64,000 nt of DNA from Mesodorylaimus sp. YZB2_4 (lineage: Eukaryota > Nematoda > Enoplea > Dorylaimida > Dorylaimidae), in the NCBI GenBank assembly GCA_030248295.1, contig JASANH010000206.1, forward strand, positions 1 through 64,000, given 5' to 3'. The notes under the pieces were generated by a model. The model did not search any database. It saw only the letters and a list, made by a program, of their open reading frames with translations, and was not told the DNA's origin. Below, piece after piece: positions 54,108-64,000 of this stretch. Within the stretch, counting starts at the first letter, position 1. The number at the start of each line of letters is the position of its first letter. The translations under genes were made by a program, and so were the position numbers.

Positions 54108-54308
54108 GGCTGCGTTGTGGATGGCAAGGAGTATGCAATCGATGCTGACATCGATTCTGAGTCGAAGTCGTGCTGGTATCGATGCTATCGCATGCCTGAT
54201 GGTCTCAAATTGCGAGTCATGGGTTGCCTCAGAGGTGGAAAGAAGTACGAAGTTAGCCATAACATCATTTTTGGTGATTACGCCTACAAATGCATCCGCA
54301 ATCCGGTG
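54108..54308 (+). CDS. Cys-rich extracellular exon (fibronectin-I-like repeats)
   Basis: After a TTTTCAG acceptor the frame reads GCVVDGKEYAIDADIDS, CWYRCYRM, MGCLRGGKKYEVSHNIIF and YAYKCIRNP: two repeats of GC..dGk.Y..g......Y.C. The spacing recalls the fibronectin-type-I-like repeats of secreted nematode proteins such as the MIG-18 family. It would act in extracellular matrix. The donor and other exons are not identified. Confidence 0.45.
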
Positions 54309-54309
54309 T

Positions 54310-57300
54310 CACGCATGTCTTCATCCCCCTGCTGTACCTATCCCCCGGCAGATCTATGTCGCATGTTTTTAGCCCCCCTTTGCATTTCTTTAGCCCCCCG
54401 TTTCGGGCGGCACGTTTCCCTGCGCACACGCTCACCATGGACTCACAGCTACACAAACAGCCTTTTCCAACCGCAATTGGGCGGGGATTCAAATAAGGAA
54501 CTCTCATTTCTATGGTATTGCATGTCAATGCGGAAGAGTAAGCGCCGTAATTTCCGCATTTTTACCAAGCAATTTACTTTTATGACTTCCCACTCATAGA
54601 ATTCGAGCAGAGCATAAGAGAAAGGCTTCTGTCAAGCCAATTATAAGTACTCCTAACTTATAGTTATCACAAGCTAGCATCAGGCACAATATGCATATCG
54701 CATGTTAGCCATATCCTAGCACGATTGAATAACAAAAATGTTTGCATGACGTCGGGTTTCTATTAATCGACAAAAGACTTCTAAAACCATTTCCTACAAT
54801 GCTTGGCATTTCAGGACTTGCTATGGTATGTATCACTTAGCATTCCTTGACTCGAAGTTCCATGGTGTTTCGTCGCTTTGTCCTTCGATTGTCGGGTCTG
54901 AACGATATTTTCCACAGCAGCGGAAATCGACTATGTTGGACCACCATTCCGATCTCGTTTCAGAGCGTATCTGCTTACGAGTAATGCCCTAAACCGCAAG
55001 GCCAGCTGTGACCTACCGCGGTCAGGTTTTTTGGGCGCTTAAAATTCAAGTATCACCTTCTCCGTCCTAAAATTCGAACGAACGAACGCTTCGAACGCTT
55101 GTAAAGGCGTCAAAATCTATTCCAAGAAAACTGATTCAAACGAAACGAATCATTCGACAATTTCGACGTTGACCAGCTATAGGAGAAACAAATGCAATGG
55201 GGGGGGGGGGGGGGCTAATCAAGCACAGCATGAATCTGCCGGGGGCAGAGTACATGTACATTTATTCTACCCCGGGGGATATGTGCGCGAGGGGGCTGAA
55301 TGAAAGCGCGACACCGGCCGATGAGTGTCACTCGCGAACCCTGTTGGTTGCGTCGAAATGACCAAGGATGGATCGAAACTCGAACATAAATTTGGTGAAC
55401 AATTGACCGAAGGCCAAGCGAGTCCCAAATATGTCTTTGAATGGAGGATGTATGCGACGTTTCGGCACCACCATCCTGCAATGCTATCGTGGTGGCAGTG
55501 GTGTACATGGCCAAGTCGTGCCTAATGCACCTGCCGAGTTCGAAGCTATGTCAGCACCAACTGGGTTAAAGGTCTGGTAGACTTTGCATTTTAAGTTATA
55601 TTTGCGTTTTTTGCACTTACAATTTTTTTCAATTTTTTAAGATTTCAGTATGCATGATACTGCGTTTTGCACAAGACAGGTCCTTCGAATTTTTAAAGTT
55701 ATTTTACATAGCAGAAATTTTGCATAAATAAAATTTGGTAGTTTGCAGTTCGTGGTGTTGAAAAATTTCAGCTTGGTTATTAAATGTTCCTTGTATGGTT
55801 GGTGAGTTCTGACCAATCGATCGGTCGATCCTGGTCGATCGATGGCCAGGATCAGGACCGATCGATCGATCAGTCCTGTCGCTCGATCGATCCTGGTGGC
55901 TTGGTCGATCGATCGACCGACCACCAGACCACCAGTGTCATAGACGGGATCACAAAATCAGGACCAGTTGCTTCATCAGGGCCACTCATGTTTGTTTTGA
56001 TGTCAGAGAAAAGGTTTTAATTTATGCATGCACTCGAACAAAAGAGAATGAGCATAAATGCTTGTCTTTGCACTCTAGTCGAGTGCTTGGGTTCTCGAAC
56101 TAGATTAATCGACAGTAGATGTCTGCTTTTGGTGCACATTAGTCTGGCTGGGATCAAACAAGACTCGCGAACGATGAGGGATTGGGTTTGTTTTTGTGCT
56201 AGCCTGCATGTGGTGCGCTTCAGGAGTCTCCCCTCTGAATGGTGGGAAGTGACTTGTGACAAGGGCTGCGCATTTCGCTTGGGATCTAGGGCCAGGCAGT
56301 GGCGCTTGTCAGGTAAAAATTGGAAGCTATGACGAGGCTGGACCATGCGATGTGAGAGACTGAAAACTCTTCATTACTTCTCGCAGAAATTTGTAAATGC
56401 ACAAGTACAGGCGAGAGAGAACATTTTGTGCTGTGAGTTTTCCTCGATTTATAGCGATAATTGGTTTTCTTTTCCAAAAGTGCCCAGAAATTCGCTTTCA
56501 AACGCAGGGCGTGCGCGAACTTAACTTTTTATCGATGTAAAAGTGTCACAAGCGGCCTCCACCAGGAAATAAAATTTAGCGTTGCTCGACATCTATGAAA
56601 GGATCCACCGTGACTAGCATTCCTGGCTGTAGAGTGACTGATACTCTCCTCTGGCAAAGAAAGGGGTGATGTTTCATCGGCAGGTATAGTCACAAGCCAA
56701 GCCTTTCTCTGGTTGGAGGTTTTTGTCCATCACTTCTTGGTCTCTCATAGGTCTGCCGCCTGGCTGCGCTGTTTACAGTATTTTTTATAAGAGCCAGTCC
56801 AAACAGCCTTACCCTGCTCATGTGCGCAAACATTGTGTCCAATGCTGCTTCGATGCCCTCTGCATGTGCGTGAGTGATTAGGCTGTCTATATATGCAGTG
56901 CAGCATGTGAGGAGATCTCTCTCCTCCTGTGGCCGAGTGGGCCAGCATCCTCTGCTGGGGCTCCTCCAAATGGTATGAAAAAATGTTCAAAACAATTGAA
57001 GACTGACGCGTAACGGGCTCAGATGCAATGATTGCATCGAGCCCAAATTGAAATGTCGGCTCCGTCAGAAAACAAAATCTAAATCAGCCGAGAAATGTCT
57101 GTAAAGCCTAGGAAAAGTCAGGAGAAATGGTTTTTTTAAACAAAAAATGTTGAAGGTTTTAATTTTCGAATTACCCGCCTTTTTTGAGGACCTGCTAATC
57201 ATATCCTGAATCAGGAAACCAGTTAAAATTGATTTGAAAGTGCTGCAATAGTGCGATTGGAAAATCAGGGTACACATTTTCTGCTCCTTGAACAAACTCC

Positions 57301-57850
57301 AAATTGACTGCGTTGTATGGGGTGTAGTTTTCACCCTTCCATCTAGTTCCAGCAAGTCGATGCTGGTTACCGGTTATCAAGGTACGATGCCAGCAACACG
57401 CCAGGTCGCCCGATCAAAGTACAATCGAAGGCTCAGAAGACCAGTCCTTGTGATATACGGGTGATTTGTTGATTTATGCAAAGTGATCCACTGGGGAGGT
57501 ATACAAGGGGATGTCAGCCTTGTTCTTGGGGAGTGTGTGCCGTATCTCCGTCGGGTGCGAGGTTCAGTAAACCGACGATAAGTGATTACAGCTTCACCAC
57601 TTGTTTCAAATCACACTTCAATTACATCACGAAAAAAAGAGCTAAGAAGACCTATAGATGGCTTTCAATGACATTTTTAAAGATAAAACCCAAGAAACTA
57701 TATTTCCATTTTTTAAGTTGCACCTTCACCCAACACCGAAACTATTCAGCCTTTGCAAAAAATGATGTGTCGGGTCAAGCTGAAGCGTCAAAGATGAAAA
57801 CAAAGCTTCCAGATTGAGTTTTTTCTTCAAAGATGCCATAGAAAGGATGT
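54310..57850. other. 3.5 kb without firm genes
   Basis: Holds a 16-G tract (55199-55214) and a CGATCG-rich block (about 55813-55921). Many overlapping short frames on both strands, none with a recognisable domain. Parts could be introns of neighbouring genes. Confidence 0.4.
55813..55921. repeat. CGATCGATC / GGTCGATC array
   Basis: Over about 110 bp, words GATCGATC, CGATCG and TGGTCGATCGAT alternate, with CAGGATC and CCAGGATC spacers. Because CGATCG is palindromic the block reads alike on both strands and could form hairpins. A decayed short tandem repeat. Confidence 0.65.
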
Positions 57851-57851
57851 T

Positions 57852-58412
57852 TCAGACGTCAAGAATCGAATGCAGATGAGAAATGACTGATAAGAGCAAT
57901 AAAAAGAAAGTAAAACCGTTACTCGGCATAATCACCTTAGCTCCTTGGCTTGTGTCCTGGATGGTTAATGACGTTGTTGTTGTTGTGGTAGTGGTGGTGG
58001 TGGTGGTGGTGCACTCTGGACATTTGTAGAACTTGGGACAAAACTCGCGCTTCTTCCAGCGACGCTCACCAGTTCGAGATACATGGGTCGGACCACACAG
58101 CACACTGCAATCGGGAATGGGTCCTGACCATGGCCACATCTTGTCGCACATTTCCTCGCACTTGGCTGGCTCGCATGGACTGGGGGTGAAGTCAGGGACC
58201 TCGACCATTTTGAAGCAGTCCCCGATGGAATCTGGGATGGTCCGCGTGAACAGGTCTTTGGTGCAGTCGCCTCGATTATTGTATAAACAGGCCTCTTCAA
58301 ATTTGCACACTTCGCACTCCCATCTTTCTTCTGCTGATCCCAGCATTTCGACGTTAAAAGTTTCGGTAATCTTGCCAGATAGCTTGTACATAGATGTGAT
58401 CTTCATTTCCAT
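57852..58412 (-). CDS. Cys-rich secreted protein with poly-Thr stalk, probably GPI-anchored
   Basis: The 186-codon frame ends in a stop at 57852. About 18 Cys are paired in patterns CEVCKFEEACLYNNRGDC, CFKMVE, CEPAKCEEMC, CSVLCG and CPKFYKCPEC, suggesting a disulfide-rich extracellular fold. Thirteen Thr in a row follow, encoded by an ACC/ACA microsatellite, and the C-terminus is hydrophobic (FTFFLLLLSVISHLHS), a GPI-type or membrane anchor. No signal peptide follows the chosen Met, and a stop lies just upstream in frame, so a first exon is probably missing (a TTTCCCTAG acceptor sits at about 58455). Family not recognised. Confidence 0.5.
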   Translation of the reverse strand: MEMKITSMYKLSGKITETFNVEMLGSAEERWECEVCKFEEACLYNNRGDCTKDLFTRTIPDSIGDCFKMVEVPDFTPSPCEPAKCEEMCDKMWPWSGPIPDCSVLCGPTHVSRTGERRWKKREFCPKFYKCPECTTTTTTTTTTTTTSLTIQDTSQGAKVIMPSNGFTFFLLLLSVISHLHSILDV

Positions 58413-58429
58413 CAGCCAGAATCAGACTT

Positions 58430-59475
58430 ATATTACTTTTTCCATCATCACTAGGGAAATATAATATAAAAGTAAGGAAGCCAGTTTTTTTCGACGCTCT
58501 TCACTTTTTCTTTTATCATTTTGTCTGACTTTATAGTCTCCGGTTTCAGGGATCGTCTCTGGACTGATAAAGAGCAGAATGCGCGGCCGTGATGGTGGCC
58601 CAATGAAAATCTCATTATTCGTTATGTATAAAGGAGGAGTCACATCTATGACAGCGAAGTCGCCTAACGACTTTTAATTTTCTAAGAATTGCTGGAAGCT
58701 CAATATGCTCCCACTCAAATTCGAGCAAATCCAATCAACATGAAATGATACATCACCAAAGAAAAACGAGTACTTTCGTCGCCTATTTTGAATAATTTGG
58801 GCAGCCCTTCAAGCAGAACCCGCTCGATTACATTGACCTCATTGTCAGATTAATGATTTGGGTACAACACGATGGCCAAATCGATGTTCAACGACTCGCC
58901 ATTGGTCAGTTGTCCGCAGCTGTTGATCATAAGGGCAACGAGTAGAGTAGACAAATACAACATTTTTCTCAGCATGGTCGAACTAATCCTGCAGAGGGAA
59001 CGCACGAACAGTGGACTCCTGGATCCACTTTGGCGCTACCTTCGGCGAAGAGTGGCGGAGTGCGAGTATTTGACACGTTGGCATGGTTGGCAGGATTGTT
59101 ACACATCTTTGACCACAAATGTTTTATGCTATGACCGGCCCACGAGCCACACGCCTTTTTTGAAGGAGGTATTGATTGACTTGGACTGTTTCGTATTTGC
59201 GTTGATACTAACCAAGTATTGTGCATGTCTCTGAGTGCACTTGGTGCTGCTCTCGTAATCAGTCGATGGTCGGCTACAGTAAACGGCTGTGTCTGTCAGC
59301 CCCATCGCGTGGCGGGCGGCCAGATCTACTGTACAGCGTGTGGGGCTCGTTTTTGCGCAGAAGTGCGTGACTCGTTGCTAATTTTTCGCATGGCACCTCT
59401 ACCCAGCACGATTCCTCGCTCTCACTCTCTGTTAGACCGCTATAGGACCTAGGATAGCTGACCACTGTCGTCGCC
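58430..59475. other. possible upstream exon; otherwise nothing firm
   Basis: The minus strand at about 58500-58640 has an open stretch with PPLYITNNEIFIGPPSRP and ISPETIPETGDYK that looks protein-like and could be an exon of the Cys-rich gene, but the frame does not obviously join. The rest, toward the BEL LTR, has no supported feature. Confidence 0.3.
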
Positions 59476-59479
59476 TGGT

Positions 59480-59704
59480 CGCGCAGTGGAAGTTGATATA
59501 GCGGGACGGCAGAATCACGCGTTGATTTGATTTATATAGGTATATTTCAATAGAGTACTTGATAAACGACCATACACTCGCTTCACATAAAACGACACTA
59601 TGCAATGATCACTTGTATCTTCTATCACCACCTTTACATTATCACTTCCCATTCCCAACATGCCTGGGCTGTGAAGCCCTCGATCTTAGCTCGCGTTCGC
59701 GACA
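59480..59704 (-). repeat. 3' LTR of the BEL/Pao element (outer edge unknown)
   Basis: Just past the pol stop, the minus strand has a purine-rich GCGGCGGAG followed by TGTCGCGAACG, a plausible PPT/LTR start at 59704. A TATATAAAT box lies at 59530-59538. The partner LTR is outside the window, so the 3' edge cannot be set; it may extend further down. Confidence 0.35.
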
Positions 59705-59713
59705 CTCCGCCGC

Positions 59714-60675
59714 TTATTTGAAAGATCCATCTTCGTCTTCAGGGATTTCGATCGGGTACAGGTGGATGATTGATCGATTGATTGATTGCCCACTTGGCAG
59801 GCGCACTGTTGCAGTTCGGACTGAGCGATAAGATTGGCCCTTGACTGCTTCTATTCGTCCCAGTTGCCACTTGCCTCGTGTTTGATTCTCCTCTCGCATG
59901 TGGACCACATCGCCGACCTGTGGTGTCGCCTTGAGGCTTGAGCGCGGATGCTTGACAGTCGATTGATGCCTCTCTCGTAGGGCCAGGAGGTACTGCTTAG
60001 ACCAAACAGCCCAGAATTGGTTCAGATATTGAATTCGCTTCTTCCACCGTTCTATTACCGCCCTGCGCGTACCCATTGATTCGATTGATTCGGGAAGGAT
60101 GGGCTCTGATTCAATTGATCCATTGATTGTTGGCGGCGTGAGAAGCAGGCGGGTGAAAGGATCGTACCACCGCGTAGGTCGTCGTCGACGTAGGTGATTG
60201 GCCTTTGATTGATGATTGATTCGATTTCAGCCAACACCGTAGTCATTTGACTCGTTGATAACATGATCGATTGTATTGACTTTCGGAATGCTTGCTTGAC
60301 TAATCGGATCAGTCGCTCATAGAAGCCACCCTTCCATGGCGATCGTTCCGTGATAAAGTTCTATTTTATTTTGAGTCGACTAGCGTATTCTTGAATTTCC
60401 TTCGACTTAAAGTTGCCTCCATGGTCAGAGATTATGAGTTAAGGCACCCCTCGACGGGCGATGAATCGTTGCAGACCCAGAAGTAGTTGCTCGCTTGTCA
60501 TATCGTCGACTAATTCTAGATGGATCGCCCGTGTGACCATGCACGCCACAATGCTAACCCATTTTTTCTTGGGCTGGCACCCTTTGTCCTTTGTGTAGAT
60601 CGGGCCGAAATAGTCGATGCCCACATGGAAGAACGCCTTTGATTCTTGCACTCGCGGCTTTGGCAAGTCTGGCAT
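59714..60675 (-). pseudogene. BEL/Pao integrase core and C-terminal domain
   Basis: 60439-60675: FFHVGIDYFGPIY (first Asp). Then a TAA, followed in frame by LIISDHGGNF (second Asp), a TAG, and KGGFYERLIRL (Glu): the catalytic triad is complete. 60055-60264 gives INQRPITYV; a 1-nt loss near 60150 shifts to 59714-60076, which holds FWAVWSKQYLLALRER, GDVVHMREEN and IIHLYPIEIP, the DUF5641 tail of BEL integrases. Stops at about 60436 and 60377 inactivate it. Confidence 0.85.
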
Positions 60676-60687
60676 CGGTGGTGGCTT

Positions 60688-62640
60688 TTAGGGTCCCCAG
60701 TCCCATCGCCGACAAACCCCGCATCTTCTAATTATTCGATTGACTTCTGCTCGCCCTGTTGGAACCCAGAATCGCATTCGCAGTTGAGCCAATGTGTGCG
60801 ATATGCCGCATTGCATCGTCTGTTCGTGAGCCTCTTTGATCACCAGGTGGGTAAGCTTTGACCTTTTCGGAAGGAGGATAGGATTGATCGCTTCAATCGA
60901 GATTTTAGCCTGCCCAATTCTTCCATCGCATCGAATGACGCCATCCTTATCTAATTGAAGTGGTATTGCATTGTTGAGAAGAATTGCCCTCTGATCGCCC
61001 TGCATTCCCCTCAGCCGTACCAGCTCGTCTGGGAAATACTTTGCTTGCATCGCTTTGAACCATAGCTTCTCTGCCATATCGATCTCTTCTGGCGTCGATG
61101 GGTCCAGTTCGCTTTCTTTGCGGTGGGATCGCCCCTTCTTCTTCTTTACCTTGGCAACAAATCGTATGCAGAGGATCGTAATGCGTATTAGTTTCCTCCA
61201 ACTTGAGTATCGATTTTCGTCAAAAATTCGGTTAGCTTCGTCCGAACCCTCCGCCGCAAAATTGGTCGTTGCTGTATAAACCGTCGTTTCGGTTTTGCTT
61301 GCCTGGATATCGTCCTGGTCGAACTTGAATTCGTCCACTGCGGGCCATGTTTCTTCGGCTCCGCGCAGCCATTGCGGTCCATGCCACCATATAGATTTGT
61401 TTTTGGGTGCCATGGCTGTTGCTCCTCTGGACAGGAGATCAGCTGGATTGTCCTCTGTGGTCACATAACGAAACCTGACGGATTTGATGCTCGTGATGAA
61501 CCTGACCCGATTTGCCTCGAATGTTTGCAGCGGCTTGGTCGATTGAAGCCATCGTAGGACGCATTGGGAATCGATCCACACGAAGGTGCTTTCGATTTGA
61601 GGCCGCAGTCCATCGCGGACAAATGTGAGGATTTTCGCCCCAATATGTGCTGCCAGCAGTTCGAGTCGTGGAATTGTCGGATTCTTCTCTTTCCACTTGT
61701 CTGCTCGCTTCGGTTTCATTCGACTTTTTGCAAAGATAAGGTTCGATTTGCCCAGTTGAGATCGCAAATAGACGCACGCCCAGTACGCCTTCTCCGATGC
61801 ATTGCAGAAGACATGTAGTTGATACGGAGTGCCATCATTACCCAGATACCTTGGTAGCTTGACCTGATCGAGGCCATCGAGGTCTGCTCGAGTTTGATCC
61901 CACTTTTCTCGGGTTTGCGTTGTTAATTGATCGACCCATTTTAGATCCGTCGACCATAGGATTTGGAAGAAGTGGCGGACATTGACCATGATTGGGCACA
62001 TGAGACCAAGGGGATCGAAGGCCTGATGAAAAAAGCTGAGTACCGACCGCTTTGTAGGCTCGCTTTCGATGACCATTTTGCCATGATTAATTGTGATCGT
62101 GTCCGAACATGTGTCCCACTTGATACCTAGGACCTTTGTCTGAGCCGCTTTCGCTCGATCCGTTTCTGGGATTGCCTTGAGGAATTCTTGATCATTCGAG
62201 TTCCATTCCCGCAAATTCATTGATGCTTCATTGAAAAGTTTCTTCGCAACTTGATAGAAGTCGATTGCGTCGGCAGTTGATTGAACCCCGGTGATCATGT
62301 TGTCCACATACATATTGTCCTGTATCTTCTTCGCTACTGGTCCACCGTTCATTTGCAGATGGTACTCGATGGTTGCCCCAAGCAGGAACGGGCTTGATAT
62401 GACAACGAACGGGACTCGTTTGAAGCGATAGATTTGCAAGTTGCCATCGACACTTGGATTCTTGGGGTTCTTGAGCCAAAGAAAATGCGTGACGTCCCTT
62501 GATACGGGTTGGAGTCCGACTTGTAAGAATGCCTTCTCGATATCTGCGATCAATGCTACTTTGTTCATTCGAAAGCGAAGTAGCAGTTGGGCCAAGTCGT
62601 CTAGTATGACTGGTCCTCTGTATAGGTATTCGTTCCAACT
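60688..62640 (-). CDS. BEL/Pao RT, RNase H and integrase zinc finger
   Basis: A frame of over 630 codons. RT: VALIADIEKAFLQVGL (first Asp), RFKRVPFVV and MYVDNMITG, with YVDN in place of YVDD, a variant I recall from some BEL lineages. RNase H: QLHVFCNASEKAYWACVYL, where the catalytic Asp of FCDAS is Asn and the following Gly is Trp; then RLELLAA (Glu), WIDSQCVLRWL (Asp) and NPADLLSRG. Zinc finger: HEQTMQCGISH..CGVCRRW. It ends in TAA at 60688 where the family continues, so that is a premature stop. An upstream stop at about 62647 also breaks the frame. Confidence 0.85.
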   Translation of the reverse strand, partial: SWNEYLYRGPVILDDLAQLLLRFRMNKVALIADIEKAFLQVGLQPVSRDVTHFLWLKNPKNPSVDGNLQIYRFKRVPFVVISSPFLLGATIEYHLQMNGGPVAKKIQDNMYVDNMITGVQSTADAIDFYQVAKKLFNEASMNLREWNSNDQEFLKAIPETDRAKAAQTKVLGIKWDTCSDTITINHGKMVIESEPTKRSVLSFFHQAFDPLGLMCPIMVNVRHFFQILWSTDLKWVDQLTTQTREKWDQTRADLDGLDQVKLPRYLGNDGTPYQLHVFCNASEKAYWACVYLRSQLGKSNLIFAKSRMKPKRADKWKEKNPTIPRLELLAAHIGAKILTFVRDGLRPQIESTFVWIDSQCVLRWLQSTKPLQTFEANRVRFITSIKSVRFRYVTTEDNPADLLSRGATAMAPKNKSIWWHGPQWLRGAEETWPAVDEFKFDQDDIQASKTETTVYTATTNFAAEGSDEANRIFDENRYSSWRKLIRITILCIRFVAKVKKKKGRSHRKESELDPSTPEEIDMAEKLWFKAMQAKYFPDELVRLRGMQGDQRAILLNNAIPLQLDKDGVIRCDGRIGQAKISIEAINPILLPKRSKLTHLVIKEAHEQTMQCGISHTLAQLRMRFWVPTGRAEVNRIIRRCGVCRRWDWGP

Positions 62641-62646
62641 GCGCTG

Positions 62647-63330
62647 TTAATTGCTTGTCTTGGCAGAGCCATCGTAGACGATCCGTACCTTTGTCGTGGC
62701 TCGATCAGGTGTGATCACGGGATGGTGTGCAAGGTAGTGAATGGGGCCATCGATCTTGTCTTTGTCGATCTTCTCGATGATGCCCTTGTGCAGCTGATCT
62801 TGGATTATAGCATCGTACTCAATCATCAGCTCAGGGTCGTATTGTAGGCGACGGATAACTGACTTGAGTCGCCCAATGGATAGGCCGTAGTTGTCTGGCA
62901 GATCAAGATGTTCACCTTTTCGCGGCCATTGAACTTGATACCGATTGTCCTCGAACTTGATAGTTTCATTAAATATCTGCATGGCTTTCTCGTCGTCACG
63001 TTCATGGATTTGATCAGTGATGCCAATCTTCTCGAGTTCCCACAGGTCGTTGATTTGAGCTTGATCCTTGATGTGTGGCTCGAGGTGATTCAGCTCTTGA
63101 CTGTTGATTGCAACTGACGAGACGAAGCAGTTGAATGTAGAGGCTGGCTCAGCGATTTTGATTTGGTTCTTGGTTTGGCCAAAAACGATCCACCCGAAGA
63201 TAGAGTTGCAGAGATACAGGCTTGGTCCGATTTCTTTGCTGTTGGCTAGCATGATGCGCTCATATTCATTGATGCCGATGAGGACATCTATCTTGATCGT
63301 TTCTGCTTGATTAGATGTGAACAGACTGGT
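62647..63330 (-). pseudogene. BEL/Pao protease C-terminus and pol linker
   Basis: The frame contains IGPSLYLCNSIFGWIVFG, the end of the A17-type protease region typical of BEL, then FWELEKIGI-like sequence (LWELEKIGITDQ), LPDNYGLSIGRLKSVIRRL and HHPVITPDRATTKVRIVYD, the RT fingers. It ends in a TAA at 62647 within the conserved SAKTSN motif. It continues the same frame as the main RT frame. Confidence 0.8.
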
Positions 63331-63332
63331 GC

Positions 63333-64000
63333 TTACGTCCGAAGCGAGCGTCGTTGTGGTTGCCCCAGTGTCGATATACGGTGCCTTCGATCGCTTTTCG
63401 CAGAGGCTTGAATGATGGCTGGTGTCTCGACAATGATAGCACTTTGTTTTCGCCTAGCATTGGACAGTTTGATGGCCAGCTTTGAGACATCACCAGCAAT
63501 GGTCCTTGAGTTTCCTCTTTCGTTCTTCAACTGTGGGCACGTGTTGGCATTCATCGGCCCAGTGGTCGCCCTCGCAGTAGATGCATGGAGAGCGAGGCTT
63601 GTTCTTGACATGATCATGATTGGTGACAGCTTTTGAGGTATGCTTCGCTCTACTCTTGCTGTTGACCAGAAACGAATGGCTCGTCTTGGGTACGCTTGGT
63701 TTTCCCCTCGTTTCGCTGCTTTGATGACTAAGCTGATCATGGCTCGTCTTTTGTTTCTCGTATCGCATGATACGCTCGCGGGCAACAGCAATATGGATTG
63801 ATACCATCTTGGTCAATTCGGCTCGCAATTCTTTGAGCTTACATTGCTCGGCGGGCTTCTTTTCGTAGATCTTCTCGAGAACAAACGCTGGCAACTTCGG
63901 CCAGATCAAACTCGTCGTCCAAGATTCATCGACCGCGCCACCCAGTGATTCGATCGAGCGCAGATGCTTTTCAAGATTGATTTGCAGTTGGCGCAAGCCT
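63333..64000 (-). pseudogene. BEL/Pao Gag C-terminus, zinc knuckles and protease start
   Basis: 63490-63996 ends Gag with an LPAFVLEKIYEKKPAE-type helix, a Ser/Lys-rich linker and CIYCEGDHWADEC, a CCHC knuckle. A shift leads to a second knuckle (KCYHCRDTSHHSSLC) near 63430 and then YIDTGATTTTLAS near 63370, the protease DTGA active site. At least one frame change is needed. The upstream Gag is cut by the window edge. Confidence 0.75.

Larger units (their letters stand above)
59714..64000 (-). mobile_element. BEL/Pao LTR retrotransposon, 5' end outside window
   Basis: Minus order is Gag with CCHC knuckles, protease, RT, RNase H and integrase with a DUF5641-like C-terminus, the BEL/Pao layout. 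Most of pol (60055-63252) is in one frame interrupted by a few stops; frameshifts lie near 60150 and near the protease/zinc region. The element is younger-looking than the Gypsy element at 37.6 kb. The left end (5' LTR) is beyond 64000. Confidence 0.9.

Noticed and set aside
56925-56975. GTGGCCGAGTGGGCCAGC, tRNA-Ser/Leu-like A box
   Set aside because: No B box or T arm at proper spacing and no acceptor stem; not supported as a tRNA.

Overview
ORGANISM. This is nuclear DNA of an animal. Genes are split by short introns with GT..AG borders. The window is packed with metazoan transposon families (L1/Tx1-type LINE, Ty3/Gypsy, BEL/Pao, Polinton/Maverick, PIF/Harbinger, animal CACTA/EnSpm, a Ginger-like element, MITEs, a SINE). 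Host fragments are metazoan secreted or membrane proteins: an EGF plus seven-helix receptor, a dopamine-beta-hydroxylase-like copper monooxygenase, a PAN/apple exon and a Cys-rich extracellular exon. The Cys-rich exon (54.1 kb) recalls a family common in nematodes, so a nematode is possible, but the sequence alone does not settle the phylum. LAYOUT. 0.6-0.8 kb: Gypsy RT scrap on the + strand. 0.8-4.6 kb: a decayed LINE on the minus strand whose ORF1 ends in an IMPACT/UPF0029-like domain. 4.8-7.2 kb: a broken CACTA/EnSpm-type transposase. 8.1-8.5 kb: two exons of an unidentified host gene, then a tRNA-derived SINE and another exon at 9.2-9.4 kb. 10.8-11.6 kb: LINE ORF2 C-terminal piece. 13.6 kb: PAN exon. 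16.2-18.3 kb: mucin-EGF-7TM receptor gene. 19.6-20.8 kb: array of about eight degenerate units of about 150 bp. 22.2-23.9 kb: Polinton capsid and integrase remnants. 24.5-26.8 kb: 2.35-kb element with 0.6-kb inverted arms. 30.4-31.2 kb: 0.8-kb MITE with a half copy at 14.7 kb. 32.5-33.7 kb: old Gypsy integrase. 34.0-35.1 kb: four exons of a DBH-like monooxygenase. 37.6-50.1 kb: a near full-length minus-strand Gypsy element whose 5' LTR is truncated. It carries a 443-bp TAA-flanked MITE in gag and an 814-bp CCGG-flanked Ginger-like element. 50.4-52.1 kb: a Harbinger transposase fragment abutting an unnamed transposon-linked gene family. 53-58.4 kb: scattered host exons and a Cys/Thr-rich, probably GPI-anchored protein. 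59.5-64 kb: a BEL/Pao element running off the right edge. MOST NOTABLE. (1) The Gypsy element encodes a PWWP domain just after its integrase, a position comparable to the chromodomain of chromoviruses, which suggests self-encoded chromatin targeting. (2) The LINE ORF1 carries an IMPACT/YigZ-like C-terminal domain. (3) The Ginger-like element has palindromic inverted termini centred on TGACGTCA. (4) The DBH-like gene has Val where the family has a copper-binding Met, and lacks a GT donor at one exon border. Nearly every mobile-element gene is broken by stops or frameshifts, so the locus reads as a nested transposon graveyard between sparse host exons.
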